DNA from: Limnohabitans sp. Bal53
GTDB taxonomy: Bacteria > Pseudomonadota > Gammaproteobacteria > Burkholderiales > Burkholderiaceae_C
Assembly: GCF_003063355.1 (NCBI RefSeq)
Contig: NZ_NESH01000005.1
Coordinates: forward strand, 62,001-126,000
Length of the DNA: 64,000 bases
Direction of reading: 5' to 3'
Positions within the stretch are counted from its first letter, which is position 1, and each line of letters starts with the position of its first letter. The notes beneath the pieces are model-generated. The model saw only the letters and a program-made list of their open reading frames with translations, had not been told where the DNA came from and ran no database searches. Shown here one piece after another: positions 18,047-26,961 of this stretch. Made by a program: the position numbers and the translations under genes.

Positions 18047-18085
18047 TGGGGTGGAGGCGCATCAGATACGTGTCTTTCGATCTTC

Positions 18086-18114
18086 TTGACGGATTCCGTG
18101 ACGCGGAATAAAAT
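18086..18114 (+). promoter_or_regulatory. higBA promoter with operator palindrome in the spacer
   Basis: A near-consensus sigma-70 promoter: TTGACG (18086-18091), a 17-base spacer, TAAAAT (18109-18114). The spacer holds a perfect palindrome ATTCCG-N5-CGGAAT (18093-18109), the expected place for HigA autorepression. The minus-10 ends only six bases before the higB ATG, so the transcript should start at or next to the AUG. Confidence 0.75.
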
Positions 18115-18120
18115 TGCGCC

Positions 18121-18399
18121 ATGATCCATTCGTTCATTTGCGCCGACACCGAGGCTTTGTTTCGAAGCCAGGTGGTACCCAGGTTCAACAACATAGAGCG
18201 CGTGGCTCGGCGCAAGTTGTTGCAGTTGCATGCGGTGACTGAATTGGTCAGTTTGAAAGTACCACCTGGCAACCACTTGGAAGCCTTGAAGGGCGATCGA
18301 AAAGGGAAGCACAGCATCCGCATCAACGATCAATGGCGAATTTGTTTTGTTTGGCACGACAACGGCGCTTACCAAGTCGAAATCGTGGACTACCACTGA
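18121..18399 (+). CDS. higB: HigB-type toxin (RelE superfamily)
   Basis: Ribosome-dependent mRNA interferase-type toxin of 92 residues. It has the HigB/plasmid-maintenance killer profile, including KVPPGNHLEALKGDR and a C-terminal SIRINDQWRICFVW strand region that carries the usual catalytic basic residues. The toxin gene precedes the antitoxin gene, the characteristic higBA order, with ten bases between them. Its promoter places the transcription start at the initiation codon, so translation may be leaderless. No mobile element is seen nearby. Confidence 0.92.
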   Translation: MIHSFICADTEALFRSQVVPRFNNIERVARRKLLQLHAVTELVSLKVPPGNHLEALKGDRKGKHSIRINDQWRICFVWHDNGAYQVEIVDYH

Positions 18400-18409
18400 G
18401 GAGTTGAAG

Positions 18410-18718
18410 ATGAGCCAATTACTTGACGAAATCCACCCCGGCGAAATTTTGTTGGAAGACTTCATGAAACCCATGGGCATCACTGCGCGTCAGCTGGCCG
18501 CTGACATTGATGTATCGCCCAGTCGAATCAGCGATCTGGTCAATGGCAACCGTCCCGTGACGGCAGATACCGCCCTGCGTTTGGGCCTGTTTTTCAACAT
18601 GGAGCCCCGCTTTTGGCTGAACCTGCAAACCGAATATGACATGCGTCATGCCGCAAGAACGCTCACTGACACGATTGCGCCACGCATTCGGGTGTTTCAA
18701 CAGCCAGCCGTTGCTTAA
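18410..18718 (+). CDS. higA: HigA-type antitoxin (XRE family)
   Basis: Antitoxin of 102 residues with the HigA family start (LDEIHPGEILLEDFM) and an XRE helix-turn-helix at about residues 30-60 (ARQLAADIDVSPSRISDLVNG). It binds HigB and represses the shared promoter. The C-terminal FFNMEPRFWLNLQTEYD segment is strongly conserved in the family. A GAGG ribosome site precedes the ATG at 18410. Confidence 0.93.
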   Translation: MSQLLDEIHPGEILLEDFMKPMGITARQLAADIDVSPSRISDLVNGNRPVTADTALRLGLFFNMEPRFWLNLQTEYDMRHAARTLTDTIAPRIRVFQQPAVA

Positions 18719-18739
18719 TTCAACAGGGGCTGGGTCCGC

Positions 18740-18973
18740 TTAAGCCAGCAAAGCGCCTGCGTCCTCGTACCAAAACATCAGCGCGGCGTCGTAGCTTTCC
18801 CACACACAACCGTTACAACCGCGGCCGCAGCAGGAAGTCGGCTCGGGAGGTGGGTCGCGGAAGTCGTGGCCTGCAGCCTGCAGGCGCTCCTGAAATTGCG
18901 CAATGCCCCGGCGCACAGACGCGCGTTGGGATTCGTAGGGGTCGATGATGGGGTGTTCGTTCTCGGCGCTCAT
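18740..18973 (-). CDS. Oxidoreductase-like domain protein
   Basis: Small cytoplasmic protein of 77 residues. The C-terminal half matches the oxidoreductase-like domain: PTSCCGRGCNGCVWESYDAA with four cysteines (CC-x3-C-x2-C) and the aromatic FWYEDA tail. The cysteine set suggests metal or iron-sulfur binding, but no function is established for bacterial members. The N-terminal half is polar and variable. It is convergent with higA, and its start faces the end of guaD on the same strand. Confidence 0.75.
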   Translation of the reverse strand: MSAENEHPIIDPYESQRASVRRGIAQFQERLQAAGHDFRDPPPEPTSCCGRGCNGCVWESYDAALMFWYEDAGALLA

Positions 18974-19026
18974 GCCGTATTGTCTGACAAGGCAAGCCTA
19001 TTTTTTGTAGAGCTGAAGTCGCTGAG

Positions 19027-20358
19027 CTATGGGTCGAGCTTCACACTTTGACCTTGAATGACCGAGTGCGCAATCAAGCGTTCGTCGCCCAGCACGATCA
19101 TGGCGAACAGCCATTCGGCCAGGGTCTCGGTTTGCGCGGAGCGGCGGGCCAGCAGCGGGGTGGCTTTGGGGTTGATCACCACAAAGTCGGCTTCACAACC
19201 GGGCAGCAAGTTGCCCACTTTTCCGCTCAGGTCCAATGATGCGGCTGCGCCCGCCGTGTGTTGCCACCACAGGTGCTCGGGTGCGAGGCTGATGCCGGGA
19301 CGGCCCACACTTTGCCGAGCGACCGTGTAGGCCGCGTGCATGGTTTGAAAAGGGCTGAAGCTGGTGCCGCCGCCCACATCGCTGGCCAGGCCATAGCGCA
19401 GACCCGCCGCGTCTGACGCGGTGTAGTCAAAAAAGCCGCTGCCCAAAAACAGGTTGCTGGTGGGGCTGACGGCTGCGGTCGCGCCCATTTCGGACATGCG
19501 GCGGCGGTCGGTCTGATCCAGGTAAATGCAGTGCGCATACACCGAGCGCTGGCGCAAAAGGCCTGCGCGGTCGTACACATCGAGGTAACTGCGCGCCTCG
19601 GGGAAAAGTTCTTGCACCCAGCGGATTTCATCCAGGTTTTCGGCCACGTGCGACTGGATCCACACATCGGGAAACTGCTGCGCGATCTCGCCTGCGCCAT
19701 GCAGCTGCTCGCGGGTGCTGGTGGGCGCAAAGCGCGGTGTGATGGCGTAGCCCAGGCGGTCCACCCCATGCCAGCGGCGGATCAGGTCTTCGGTCTGGCG
19801 CAGGCTCAAGGCCGTGTCGGTGTCGCGCAGGCCGTCGGGGCTGTGGCGGTCTTGCAGCACCTTGCCGGTGATCATGCGCAGGCGGCGCTTTTGGGCTTCG
19901 GCCATGAAGGCATCGACCGACTCGGGGTGGGCGGTGGCAAAACACAGCGCGGTGGTCACGCCGTGGCGCATCAGCTCGTCCAGAAAAAATCCGGTGACTT
20001 CGTGCGCGTAGGCGGGGTCAGAAAACTGCTTTTCGTGGGGAAAGGTGTAGTGCTCCAGCCAAGGCAGCAAGCCGTCTGCGGGCGATCCGATCACGTCGGT
20101 TTGCGGGTAATGGATGTGCAGATCGACAAAGCCCGGCGCGATGCAAAGACCAGGCCAGTGGGTGGTGAGCAGATCGGGGTATTGCGCAGCCAACTCGCTG
20201 TAGGGGCCGATGGCCTGGATGCGCACGATGCCGTCGGCCTCGCGTGCGGTCACCAGCAAGCCGTCGCTTTCGTGGCGGGCCTTTGGGTTTTGCGGGTCAG
20301 GAAACCACAGCAGGCCTGCGCGCCAGCCTTGCAAATTGGAGAGGGAGTCGAGTGTCAT
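19027..20358 (-). CDS. guaD: Guanine deaminase
   Basis: Zinc amidohydrolase of 443 residues that deaminates guanine to xanthine in the cytoplasm. The metal-binding PGFVDLHIHYPQ (H-x-H) lies near residue 82, the PHEKQFSDP loop typical of GuaD near 110, and downstream ligands in SHVAENLDEI and YAHCIYLDQTDRR. GLASDVGGGTSFS carries the late aspartate. The length matches the family. It lies directly downstream of xdhAB on the same strand, so guanine, xanthine and urate conversion is encoded together. Confidence 0.94.
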   Translation of the reverse strand: MTLDSLSNLQGWRAGLLWFPDPQNPKARHESDGLLVTAREADGIVRIQAIGPYSELAAQYPDLLTTHWPGLCIAPGFVDLHIHYPQTDVIGSPADGLLPWLEHYTFPHEKQFSDPAYAHEVTGFFLDELMRHGVTTALCFATAHPESVDAFMAEAQKRRLRMITGKVLQDRHSPDGLRDTDTALSLRQTEDLIRRWHGVDRLGYAITPRFAPTSTREQLHGAGEIAQQFPDVWIQSHVAENLDEIRWVQELFPEARSYLDVYDRAGLLRQRSVYAHCIYLDQTDRRRMSEMGATAAVSPTSNLFLGSGFFDYTASDAAGLRYGLASDVGGGTSFSPFQTMHAAYTVARQSVGRPGISLAPEHLWWQHTAGAAASLDLSGKVGNLLPGCEADFVVINPKATPLLARRSAQTETLAEWLFAMIVLGDERLIAHSVIQGQSVKLDP

Positions 20359-20388
20359 GAAGCGGAGAGGCAGGTCATCAAATGGTCA

Positions 20389-20437
20389 TTTAATTGGGAT
20401 CTGACCCCAATTAAATTTAATTGGGATCTGACCCCAA
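20389..20437. repeat. Tandem direct repeat with (G)GGATCTGACCCC core
   Basis: Two copies of a 22-base unit (TTTAATTGGGATCTGACCCC plus AA) occur at 20389-20410 and 20416-20437, spaced 27 bases start to start. The core is partly palindromic. Similar GGGGTCAGATCCC motifs are widespread in intergenic DNA of beta- and gammaproteobacteria. The copies lie between xdhB and guaD and interrupt an otherwise compact operon. Confidence 0.8.
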
Positions 20438-20449
20438 ATAACGAAACAG

Positions 20450-22729
20450 TCATGGGGTAAGGATAGCGTTCAGCACGCGCTCGGGCGTGGCGGGGGTGTC
20501 CAGGTGGATGGGCGTGCGGCCCGGGCGGGTGGCGCCGATGGCGTCGCGCAGGGCTTCGAACACGCTGATAGCCAGCATGAAGGGCGGCTCGCCCACGGCC
20601 TTGCTGCCGCCCACGTTGTCCTCACGGTTGGCTTCGTGCCACAGCGCAATGTTGAGTTGCGCGGGCATGTCGGCGGCGGTGGGGATCTTGTAGGTGCTCG
20701 CGCCCTTGGTGAGCAGCTCGCCTTTGGCGTTCCAAACCAGCTCTTCGGTGGTGAGCCAGCCCAAGCCTTGCGCAAAGCCGCCTTCGATCTGGCCGATGTC
20801 GATCTCGGGGTGCAGCGAATGCCCCACATCGTGCAGGATGTCGGTTCGCAGCACGCGGTATTCGCCCGTCAGTGTGTCGATGGCCACTTCGCTGCAGGCC
20901 GCGCCGTAGGCGAAGTAATAAAACGGCCTGCCTGTCAGCGTGGTGCGGTCGTAGTGGATTTTGGGTGTGGCGTAAAAGCCGTCGCTCCACAGCTGCACGC
21001 GCTGGCCGTAGGCGTGTTGCACGGCCTCGGTGAAGCTGCGCTGGCGAGCGGGTGTGAAGATTTGCCCGCCTTCAAAACGCACGGCATCGACCTCGCACCC
21101 ATCGGCCTTGGCGATGCACTCGGCGATGTTCTGGCGCACTTGCAGCGCGGCGTTTTCGGCAGCGCGGCCATTGAGGTCGGTGCCGCTGGAGGCCGCCGTG
21201 GCGCTGGCGTTGGCCACTTGGTCGGTGTCGCTGGCGCTGGCTTGCACTTGGGCGGCGGGCAAGCCCAACACACGGGCCACCAAGCCGCAGACCTTGGTGT
21301 GCAGACCCTGGCCCATTTCGGTGCCGCCGTGGTTCACGCGCACGCTGCCGTCGGTGTAGACCGAGACCACGGCACCCGCTTGGTTGAACTGCGTGGCGGT
21401 GAAGCTGATGCCGAACTTGACCGGCGTGAGCGCCAGGCCTTTTTTGATCACGCTGTGCAGGGCGTTCCAGTCGGTGATGGCTTGGCGGCGAGCGCGGTAA
21501 TCGCAACGCTCGGCCAACTGTGTCATCAGCGGGTGCAGGATGTTGTCTTCGACTTTCATGCCGTAGGGCGTGGTGTCGCGCTCCCCCGCACCGTAGAGGT
21601 TGGCCAAGCGCACATCAAGCGCGTCCCGCCCCAAGTGCCTTGCGATGTCGCCCATCACGGTCTCGATCAGCAGCACGCCCTGCGGCCCGCCAAAGCCGCG
21701 AAATGCGGTGTGGCTTTGGGTGTGCGTTTTGCAGCGGTGCGAAGTGATGTGAAGGTCGCTCAGGTAATAGGCGTTGTCGGTGTGAAAGATCGCCCGGTCG
21801 GCCACCGGGCCGCTCAGGTCGGCGCTGTGGCCGCAGTGGGCCAGCTGCACCGAATCGAGCCCCAGCACCCGACCTTGTGCGTCAAATCCCACCTGCCAGT
21901 CGTGGCTGAAGGGGTGGCGTTTGCCGGTGATCAGGATGTCGTCGCCCCGGTCCAAACGCATCTTGACGGGCCGCCCAAACTTGTGCGCGGCCAGCGCGGC
22001 CCACACGGCCAAATGCCCGGCTTGTGTTTCTTTGCCGCCAAAGCCGCCGCCCATGCGCCGGCACACCACCCGCACCTGCGACAGCGGGATGTGCAGCGCA
22101 TGCGCCACCCAGTGCTGCACCTCGCCCGGGTGCTGCGTGCCGCTGTGGATCAGCCAGTGGCCGTTGTCTTGCGGAATCGCATAGGCGATCTGGCTTTCCA
22201 GATAGAAGTGCTCTTGCCCACCTATCTCCAGCGAGCCTTGCAGGCGGTGTGGGGCTTGCGCCAGCCCCTGCGCCGCATCGCCGCGCTGCACCGTGACTTT
22301 GGGCAGCACAAAGCTGCCTGCTTGCAGGGCCTCGCGGGCATGCAGCAAGGGCGTGGCTTGTGTGGTTTGCAGCCGCACCTGGCGGGCCGCTTGGCGCGCT
22401 TGGGTGTGGCTGTGGCCCACCACCAAGCCCATGACCTGACCGACGTGCATGAGCTGCGGTCCGGCAAAGATGGTCTCGTCGTGCACAAAGGTGGCCAGCA
22501 GCGGGTCGCCGGGGATGTCTTGTGCGGTGACCGTGCCCACCACACCGGGCGTGGCCAGCACCGGCCCCAGGTCCATGGCGATCAGTTGTGCGTTGGCCAA
22601 GGGGCTCATCAGCGGCGCGGCGTGCAGCGTGCCCTCGACCAGCGGTAGGTCGTCGATGTAGCTGGCGCGGCCTTGCACCTGCGCGGTGGCGCTTTCGTGA
22701 AAGCGGTGGGTGCTGGATGGCGTGTTCAT
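20450..22729 (-). CDS. xdhB: Xanthine dehydrogenase molybdopterin-binding subunit
   Basis: Large subunit (759 residues) of a bacterial XdhAB-type xanthine dehydrogenase, which hydroxylates hypoxanthine to xanthine and urate. It holds the molybdenum cofactor domains: GQEHFYLESQIAYA, RMGGGFGGKET, TAFRGFGGPQG, and GTEMGQGLHTKV; the late VGEPPFMLA contains the catalytic glutamate. The start is the ATG at 22729, overlapping the xdhA stop by four bases; the upstream open frame is inside xdhA. The usual maturation factor gene xdhC is not in the window. Confidence 0.95.
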   Translation of the reverse strand: MNTPSSTHRFHESATAQVQGRASYIDDLPLVEGTLHAAPLMSPLANAQLIAMDLGPVLATPGVVGTVTAQDIPGDPLLATFVHDETIFAGPQLMHVGQVMGLVVGHSHTQARQAARQVRLQTTQATPLLHAREALQAGSFVLPKVTVQRGDAAQGLAQAPHRLQGSLEIGGQEHFYLESQIAYAIPQDNGHWLIHSGTQHPGEVQHWVAHALHIPLSQVRVVCRRMGGGFGGKETQAGHLAVWAALAAHKFGRPVKMRLDRGDDILITGKRHPFSHDWQVGFDAQGRVLGLDSVQLAHCGHSADLSGPVADRAIFHTDNAYYLSDLHITSHRCKTHTQSHTAFRGFGGPQGVLLIETVMGDIARHLGRDALDVRLANLYGAGERDTTPYGMKVEDNILHPLMTQLAERCDYRARRQAITDWNALHSVIKKGLALTPVKFGISFTATQFNQAGAVVSVYTDGSVRVNHGGTEMGQGLHTKVCGLVARVLGLPAAQVQASASDTDQVANASATAASSGTDLNGRAAENAALQVRQNIAECIAKADGCEVDAVRFEGGQIFTPARQRSFTEAVQHAYGQRVQLWSDGFYATPKIHYDRTTLTGRPFYYFAYGAACSEVAIDTLTGEYRVLRTDILHDVGHSLHPEIDIGQIEGGFAQGLGWLTTEELVWNAKGELLTKGASTYKIPTAADMPAQLNIALWHEANREDNVGGSKAVGEPPFMLAISVFEALRDAIGATRPGRTPIHLDTPATPERVLNAILTP

Positions 22730-24204
22730 GCGAGTGTCTCCAGCCGAACGGTGTTGTGCCCGGTGCTCTCCAGCCAGGCGCGGCGCAACAGTTGGCCCAG
22801 GATTTGGCGGCGGTAATCGGCGCTGGCGCGCAAATCGCTGAGCGGTGAAAACTCTTGCGCGATGGCTTGTTGTGCCGCTGCCAAAGTGGCTTCGTTCCAC
22901 GGTTGGCCAATCAACGCGGTCTCGGTCTTCACGGCACGCGCAGGCGTAGCGGCCACACCGCCTGCGCCGATGCGTGCTGCGGTGATGCGCCCACCCTCCA
23001 CATGCAGTTGCACCGCCAGGCACACGGCCGAGATGTCGTCTTCTTGCCGTTTGGACACCTTGTAAACGCCGAGCCATTCACCCGGGGCAGGGCGGGGCGC
23101 CACCACCCAAGCCAGCAACTCGTCCGGGGCCAGCAGGCTTTGGCGGTAGCCCGTGTAGAACCGGTCCAGCGGCACATGGCGATGCACAGCTCGCCCTTTT
23201 CTCCAAGCCATCAGCACCACCTGTGCGCCCAGCGCGATCAACAACGGCATGCTGTCGCCAATCGGTGAGCCGTTGGCCACGTTGCCGCCCAGCGTGCCCG
23301 ATTGGCGCACTGGCCAGCCTGCAAAGCGCTCGCCAAACGGCGCGATCACGGGCCGGTCCGCGGCCAGCGCTTCAAACGCGTCTTGCAAATTCACGGCTGC
23401 ACCAATGGCGATGTGCTGCGGGTAATGCTCCACCCGGCGCAACTCGGCCACGCGGGTCAGGTCAATGATCTGCGGCATGCGGCGCAGGCCTTGGGTGATC
23501 CACAGCCCGGCGTCGGTGGCCCCGGCGATCAGCTGCGCAGTTGGGTGTTTGGCGCGGGCTTGCAGCAAAGCGGGCAGGGTGCTCGGGCGCAGGTAATCGC
23601 CATCGGTTTGGGGTGTGACCGCAAGTTGGCGCAGTGCCGCCACGATGGGCGTCTCATCCACGGCCTGCGCGGCATCGGCCTGCAAGCTGCAAGCGGCCTG
23701 CACGATGGGCCGATAGCCGGTGCAGCGGCACAGGTTGCCCGACAAAGCTTCATGGGCGCTGTGGCTGTCCACGGCCTGGCCCTGCGCTACCGTGCGCTGG
23801 TAGAGCGCAAACAGGCTCATCACAAAACCGGGGGTACAAAAGCCGCACTGCGAGCCGTGACACGCGACCATGGCACGCTGCACCGGGTGCAGCGTGCCGT
23901 CAGGCCGGGCCAAGTCGGCAGCGGTCCACAGCGCCAGGCCGTCGATGGACTGGGCCGGTTTGATGCAGCTGTTGACAGCGCGGTATTGCAAACGCCCGTC
24001 CACCGCCTCGGCCACCACCACGGTGCAGGCCCCGCAGTCGCCAGCGGCGCAGCCCTCTTTCGTGGCGGTCAGGCGCAGGTTCTCTCGCAGCAGGTCGAGC
24101 AGGGTGCGGTCTGGGGGAACGTGATGTCGCTCCACCATGGCATTGCGGTGCCAAAAGCGCAGTGGGGCCTCGGTAACAGGGTGAAGAGTTCGGTTCATAG
24201 GCAT
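22726..24204 (-). CDS. xdhA: Xanthine dehydrogenase small subunit (2Fe-2S, FAD)
   Basis: Electron-transfer subunit of 492 residues. The N-terminal 2Fe-2S domain has CAAGDCGACTVVVAE near residues 53-67; the second cluster domain has GSQCGFCTPGFVM and NLCRCTGYRPI. The FAD domain follows with IAGATDAGLW and the GGNVANGSPIGDS motif. The start is taken at 24204, with an in-frame ATG at 24198 as an alternative. It is the first gene of xdhA-xdhB-guaD. The upstream region is shared with a divergent sulfatase gene. Confidence 0.94.
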   Translation of the reverse strand: MPMNRTLHPVTEAPLRFWHRNAMVERHHVPPDRTLLDLLRENLRLTATKEGCAAGDCGACTVVVAEAVDGRLQYRAVNSCIKPAQSIDGLALWTAADLARPDGTLHPVQRAMVACHGSQCGFCTPGFVMSLFALYQRTVAQGQAVDSHSAHEALSGNLCRCTGYRPIVQAACSLQADAAQAVDETPIVAALRQLAVTPQTDGDYLRPSTLPALLQARAKHPTAQLIAGATDAGLWITQGLRRMPQIIDLTRVAELRRVEHYPQHIAIGAAVNLQDAFEALAADRPVIAPFGERFAGWPVRQSGTLGGNVANGSPIGDSMPLLIALGAQVVLMAWRKGRAVHRHVPLDRFYTGYRQSLLAPDELLAWVVAPRPAPGEWLGVYKVSKRQEDDISAVCLAVQLHVEGGRITAARIGAGGVAATPARAVKTETALIGQPWNEATLAAAQQAIAQEFSPLSDLRASADYRRQILGQLLRRAWLESTGHNTVRLETLA

Positions 24205-24561
24205 CGTCCAGTGCGTGCTGCATGCTAGTGCAAAGTCGCCTGGGGAATATGCACAAATCCTGATACGGGTTATGGGGTTTGGGGCATGGCGTGATCATGG
24301 CTGGACTTCCCATGTTTCAAATCAAGGATGTCAAGGACCACCGGAGTGTTTGCGTGCTGGCAAAGTGCGTTTCCCCAGTGCAGCGCTCAACTCATCACAG
24401 CCCCAATGCGTTGTCGACCTCCTAGGGCGAACCACTAGCGCTAAGGCAACCATATGTCGGTGTTTTGACATTCACGATCCATCGCGCTCCATAAAATGAG
24501 CCATCGATCTATTGATGGCATTTGGCTTTACCGAATGCCCATTTATGCACAAGGAGCCTGC
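24205..24561. promoter_or_regulatory. Divergent region between xdhA and the first sulfatase gene
   Basis: This 357-base region holds no gene I can support. Near its right end a TTGACA at 24465-24470 is followed by AT-rich ATAAAAT at 24491-24497. A CCATAA minus-10 at 24489-24494 would give an 18-base spacer, but TAAAAT would give 21, so the promoter call is tentative. AAGGAG at 24551-24556 is the sulfatase ribosome site. Confidence 0.4.
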
Positions 24562-26886
24562 ATGCCCTCCAAAGACTCGTCATCGTTGAAAGTCGCCGAT
24601 CCAGGGGCTCTTTTTTCCGGGCGCATCGGCCAAACTTTGCCAGAATCCACGCCAAGTTGGTCGCCTCGTTTGGGTGCGCCACAAGGCAGTCCGAACATCA
24701 TCGTGATCCTGCTCGACGACCTTGGGTTTTCTGACTTTGGTTGTTACGGTGGTGAGATTCACACGCCGAATATCGACCGTCTGGCTGCCCAGGGATTGCG
24801 CTACACCCACTACACCACAGTGCCCATGTGCACACCTGCTCGTGCCGCGCTGCTGACGGGTAAGAACCCCCACAGCGTTGGCTGTGGTTGGCTGACGCAC
24901 AACGACCCGGGCTATCCGGGCTATCGCGGCGAAATCTCCAAGGATGCGCCCTTGATGTCAGAGCTTTTGCGCGAACAGGGTTGGTCGACCATGGCCCTCG
25001 GCAAATGGCACAACACTTACGACCGCAACCTGCACAGCGCCGCTGACAACAGCGGCTGGCCCCTGCAACGAGGCTTTGATCGCTTCTACGGCTTCATGGG
25101 CGCCGAGACCAGCTACTACCAGCCCGATCGCATGCTCGAAGGCAATCAGCTGTCACAAGTGGACGGGTATCCAGAGGGCTACTTTGCCCCTGATGACTAC
25201 ACCAGTCGGGCCATTGCTTGGATCGCGGAAAACCGCGCCAGCGCACCGGACAAACCTTTCTTCACCTACCTCGCCTTCCAGTCGCCGCACACGCCGCACC
25301 AGGCCAAGCCCGAAGACCAGGCCAAATACCGCGGTGTGTACGAGGCGGGGTGGGACGCCTTGCGGCTGGCGCGTTTCGAGCGCCAGAGGGCCATGGGGCT
25401 GATCGAACCCAACGCCGTATTGCCACCGCGCAATCCCGGCATCCCCGAGTGGGCCACCCTTCCAACCGAGCAAAAAGAACTGTACGCACGCTACATGGCG
25501 TGTTACGCCGGACTGGTGGACAACGTCGATCAAAACGTGGGTCGCTTACTGGCCTTTCTGGAAAAAAGCGGTCAACTCGACAACACGCTGATCATGATCA
25601 CGTCGGACAACGGTGCCAATTCCATTGGCGGCCCGACCGGTGTGATGAACCTACAGGACCGTCGCCAGGGCTTTCCGGAAGACGCTGCACTGGTACGCCG
25701 GCTGGTAGAGACGAACGCCGTCGGCAACGACGCCACCTACGCGGCTTACCCCAGCGGCTGGTCGCAGTTGTCCAACACTCCCTACCGCTTCTACAAGCGC
25801 ACGCCCATGGCCGGCGGCATCCGGGTGCCTTTTGTTGTGCATTGGCCACAGGGCCTTGCCGACCCGGGGGGGCTGCGATCGCAATGGATTCACGTCACCG
25901 ATGTGCTGCCGACTTTGCTAGATCTGACCGGCGGCAACTACCCTCAAGTGCATAACGGATACCGCACTCGCCACATGGATGGAAAGAGCTTCGCGGCCTC
26001 GCTGCACCAGCTCGATGCCCCCGTGCAGCGACAGCGCCAGTATTACGAGCTGCAAGGTAACCGAGGCTACATCAGCGGTGAATGGAAAATCGTTTCGCTT
26101 CAACCGCCACTGCAACCACTCGACTTGAACAACTGGATGCTGTTCCACATCGCCAGCGACCCCACTGAGGTGCAGGACCTGGCTGCCAGCCAGCCCGAGG
26201 TGCTGCAACGTCTGATGGCTGAGTTTGAGGCCGAAGCCACCGCGAACTATGTCTACCCGATTGACAACCGTGACGACCGGCGCGCCATCACGTTGCCGCC
26301 GCATGAGCTTGCTCAAGCCCTTCTTCCGCGTGACTTTTATCGCGAAAGCGAAGCCATACCTGGTGTGACTGTTTCGCCCATGATCGCTGACCGGAATTTC
26401 GTGTTGCGCGCGCAGTTCGACTGGCGCACCGGCGACGAAGGTGTGATTGTGGCGATGGGCGACCACTTCAGCGGCATGGTGCTGTTTGTCATGGACGGTG
26501 CACTGCATTTCACCTACCAGCTTTGGTATCGCCCCATTGAGTTGATCCCGATCCTGTTGACGCCAGGGACACAGGACTTCGTGTTGAATTACCGTGCCCT
26601 CGGCAATCGTCAAGGGCAGGGCCATTTCACATTGAACGGACAGGTCGTGGCTGCAGGGGCTGACCTTTCGCCCACGATGGTGAGGCTGCCCTCGGGCGGT
26701 CTGAGCGTGGGCATCAACAAGCGCCGAGCCATCAGCGAACGCTATGCCGATCGGGGTGCGTTCCGCTACAGCGGTCAGATTGACCGGGTGAGGCTTGAGC
26801 CAGGTGACCAACCGGCCGACTCGCCAATGGTGCTGGATGAAGCGGCCGTGCAGGCCCGGCTGCGGGCTATGGCCAGACAGAATTGA
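24562..26886 (+). CDS. Sulfatase (formylglycine type), first paralogue
   Basis: Type I sulfatase of 774 residues that would hydrolyse a sulfate ester. The metal-binding LDDLGFSDFG (D52, D53) is followed by the C-T-P-A-R motif at residues 90-94, whose cysteine must be converted to formylglycine by a maturase not in this window. GKNPHSVGCGW and ITSDNGAN (second metal site) are present. No signal peptide is visible, so it should act in the cytoplasm. The C-terminal 200 residues, beyond the normal sulfatase fold, look like a beta-rich domain (DWRTGDEGVIVAMGDHFSG). The start at 24562 follows AAGGAG. It closely resembles the sulfatase at 30829-33135. The substrate is unknown. Confidence 0.9.
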   Translation: MPSKDSSSLKVADPGALFSGRIGQTLPESTPSWSPRLGAPQGSPNIIVILLDDLGFSDFGCYGGEIHTPNIDRLAAQGLRYTHYTTVPMCTPARAALLTGKNPHSVGCGWLTHNDPGYPGYRGEISKDAPLMSELLREQGWSTMALGKWHNTYDRNLHSAADNSGWPLQRGFDRFYGFMGAETSYYQPDRMLEGNQLSQVDGYPEGYFAPDDYTSRAIAWIAENRASAPDKPFFTYLAFQSPHTPHQAKPEDQAKYRGVYEAGWDALRLARFERQRAMGLIEPNAVLPPRNPGIPEWATLPTEQKELYARYMACYAGLVDNVDQNVGRLLAFLEKSGQLDNTLIMITSDNGANSIGGPTGVMNLQDRRQGFPEDAALVRRLVETNAVGNDATYAAYPSGWSQLSNTPYRFYKRTPMAGGIRVPFVVHWPQGLADPGGLRSQWIHVTDVLPTLLDLTGGNYPQVHNGYRTRHMDGKSFAASLHQLDAPVQRQRQYYELQGNRGYISGEWKIVSLQPPLQPLDLNNWMLFHIASDPTEVQDLAASQPEVLQRLMAEFEAEATANYVYPIDNRDDRRAITLPPHELAQALLPRDFYRESEAIPGVTVSPMIADRNFVLRAQFDWRTGDEGVIVAMGDHFSGMVLFVMDGALHFTYQLWYRPIELIPILLTPGTQDFVLNYRALGNRQGQGHFTLNGQVVAAGADLSPTMVRLPSGGLSVGINKRRAISERYADRGAFRYSGQIDRVRLEPGDQPADSPMVLDEAAVQARLRAMARQN

Positions 26887-26928
26887 ACAAGACCCTTGCA
26901 AGGATTCGCGCTGTTGTTTGGCGTGATG

Positions 26929-26953
26929 GTGCCGTGAATAATCAATACGGCAC
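26929..26953. terminator. Hairpin between convergent genes
   Basis: GTGCCGT-N11-ACGGCAC, a perfect seven-base stem between the convergent sulfatase and TauE/SafE genes. No T-run follows on either strand, so intrinsic termination is uncertain. Confidence 0.35.
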
Positions 26954-26961
26954 ATCGCGAC

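Noticed and set aside
18740..18973. The small cysteine protein as part of higBA
   Set aside because: It is on the opposite strand, has its own domain, and is convergent with higA.
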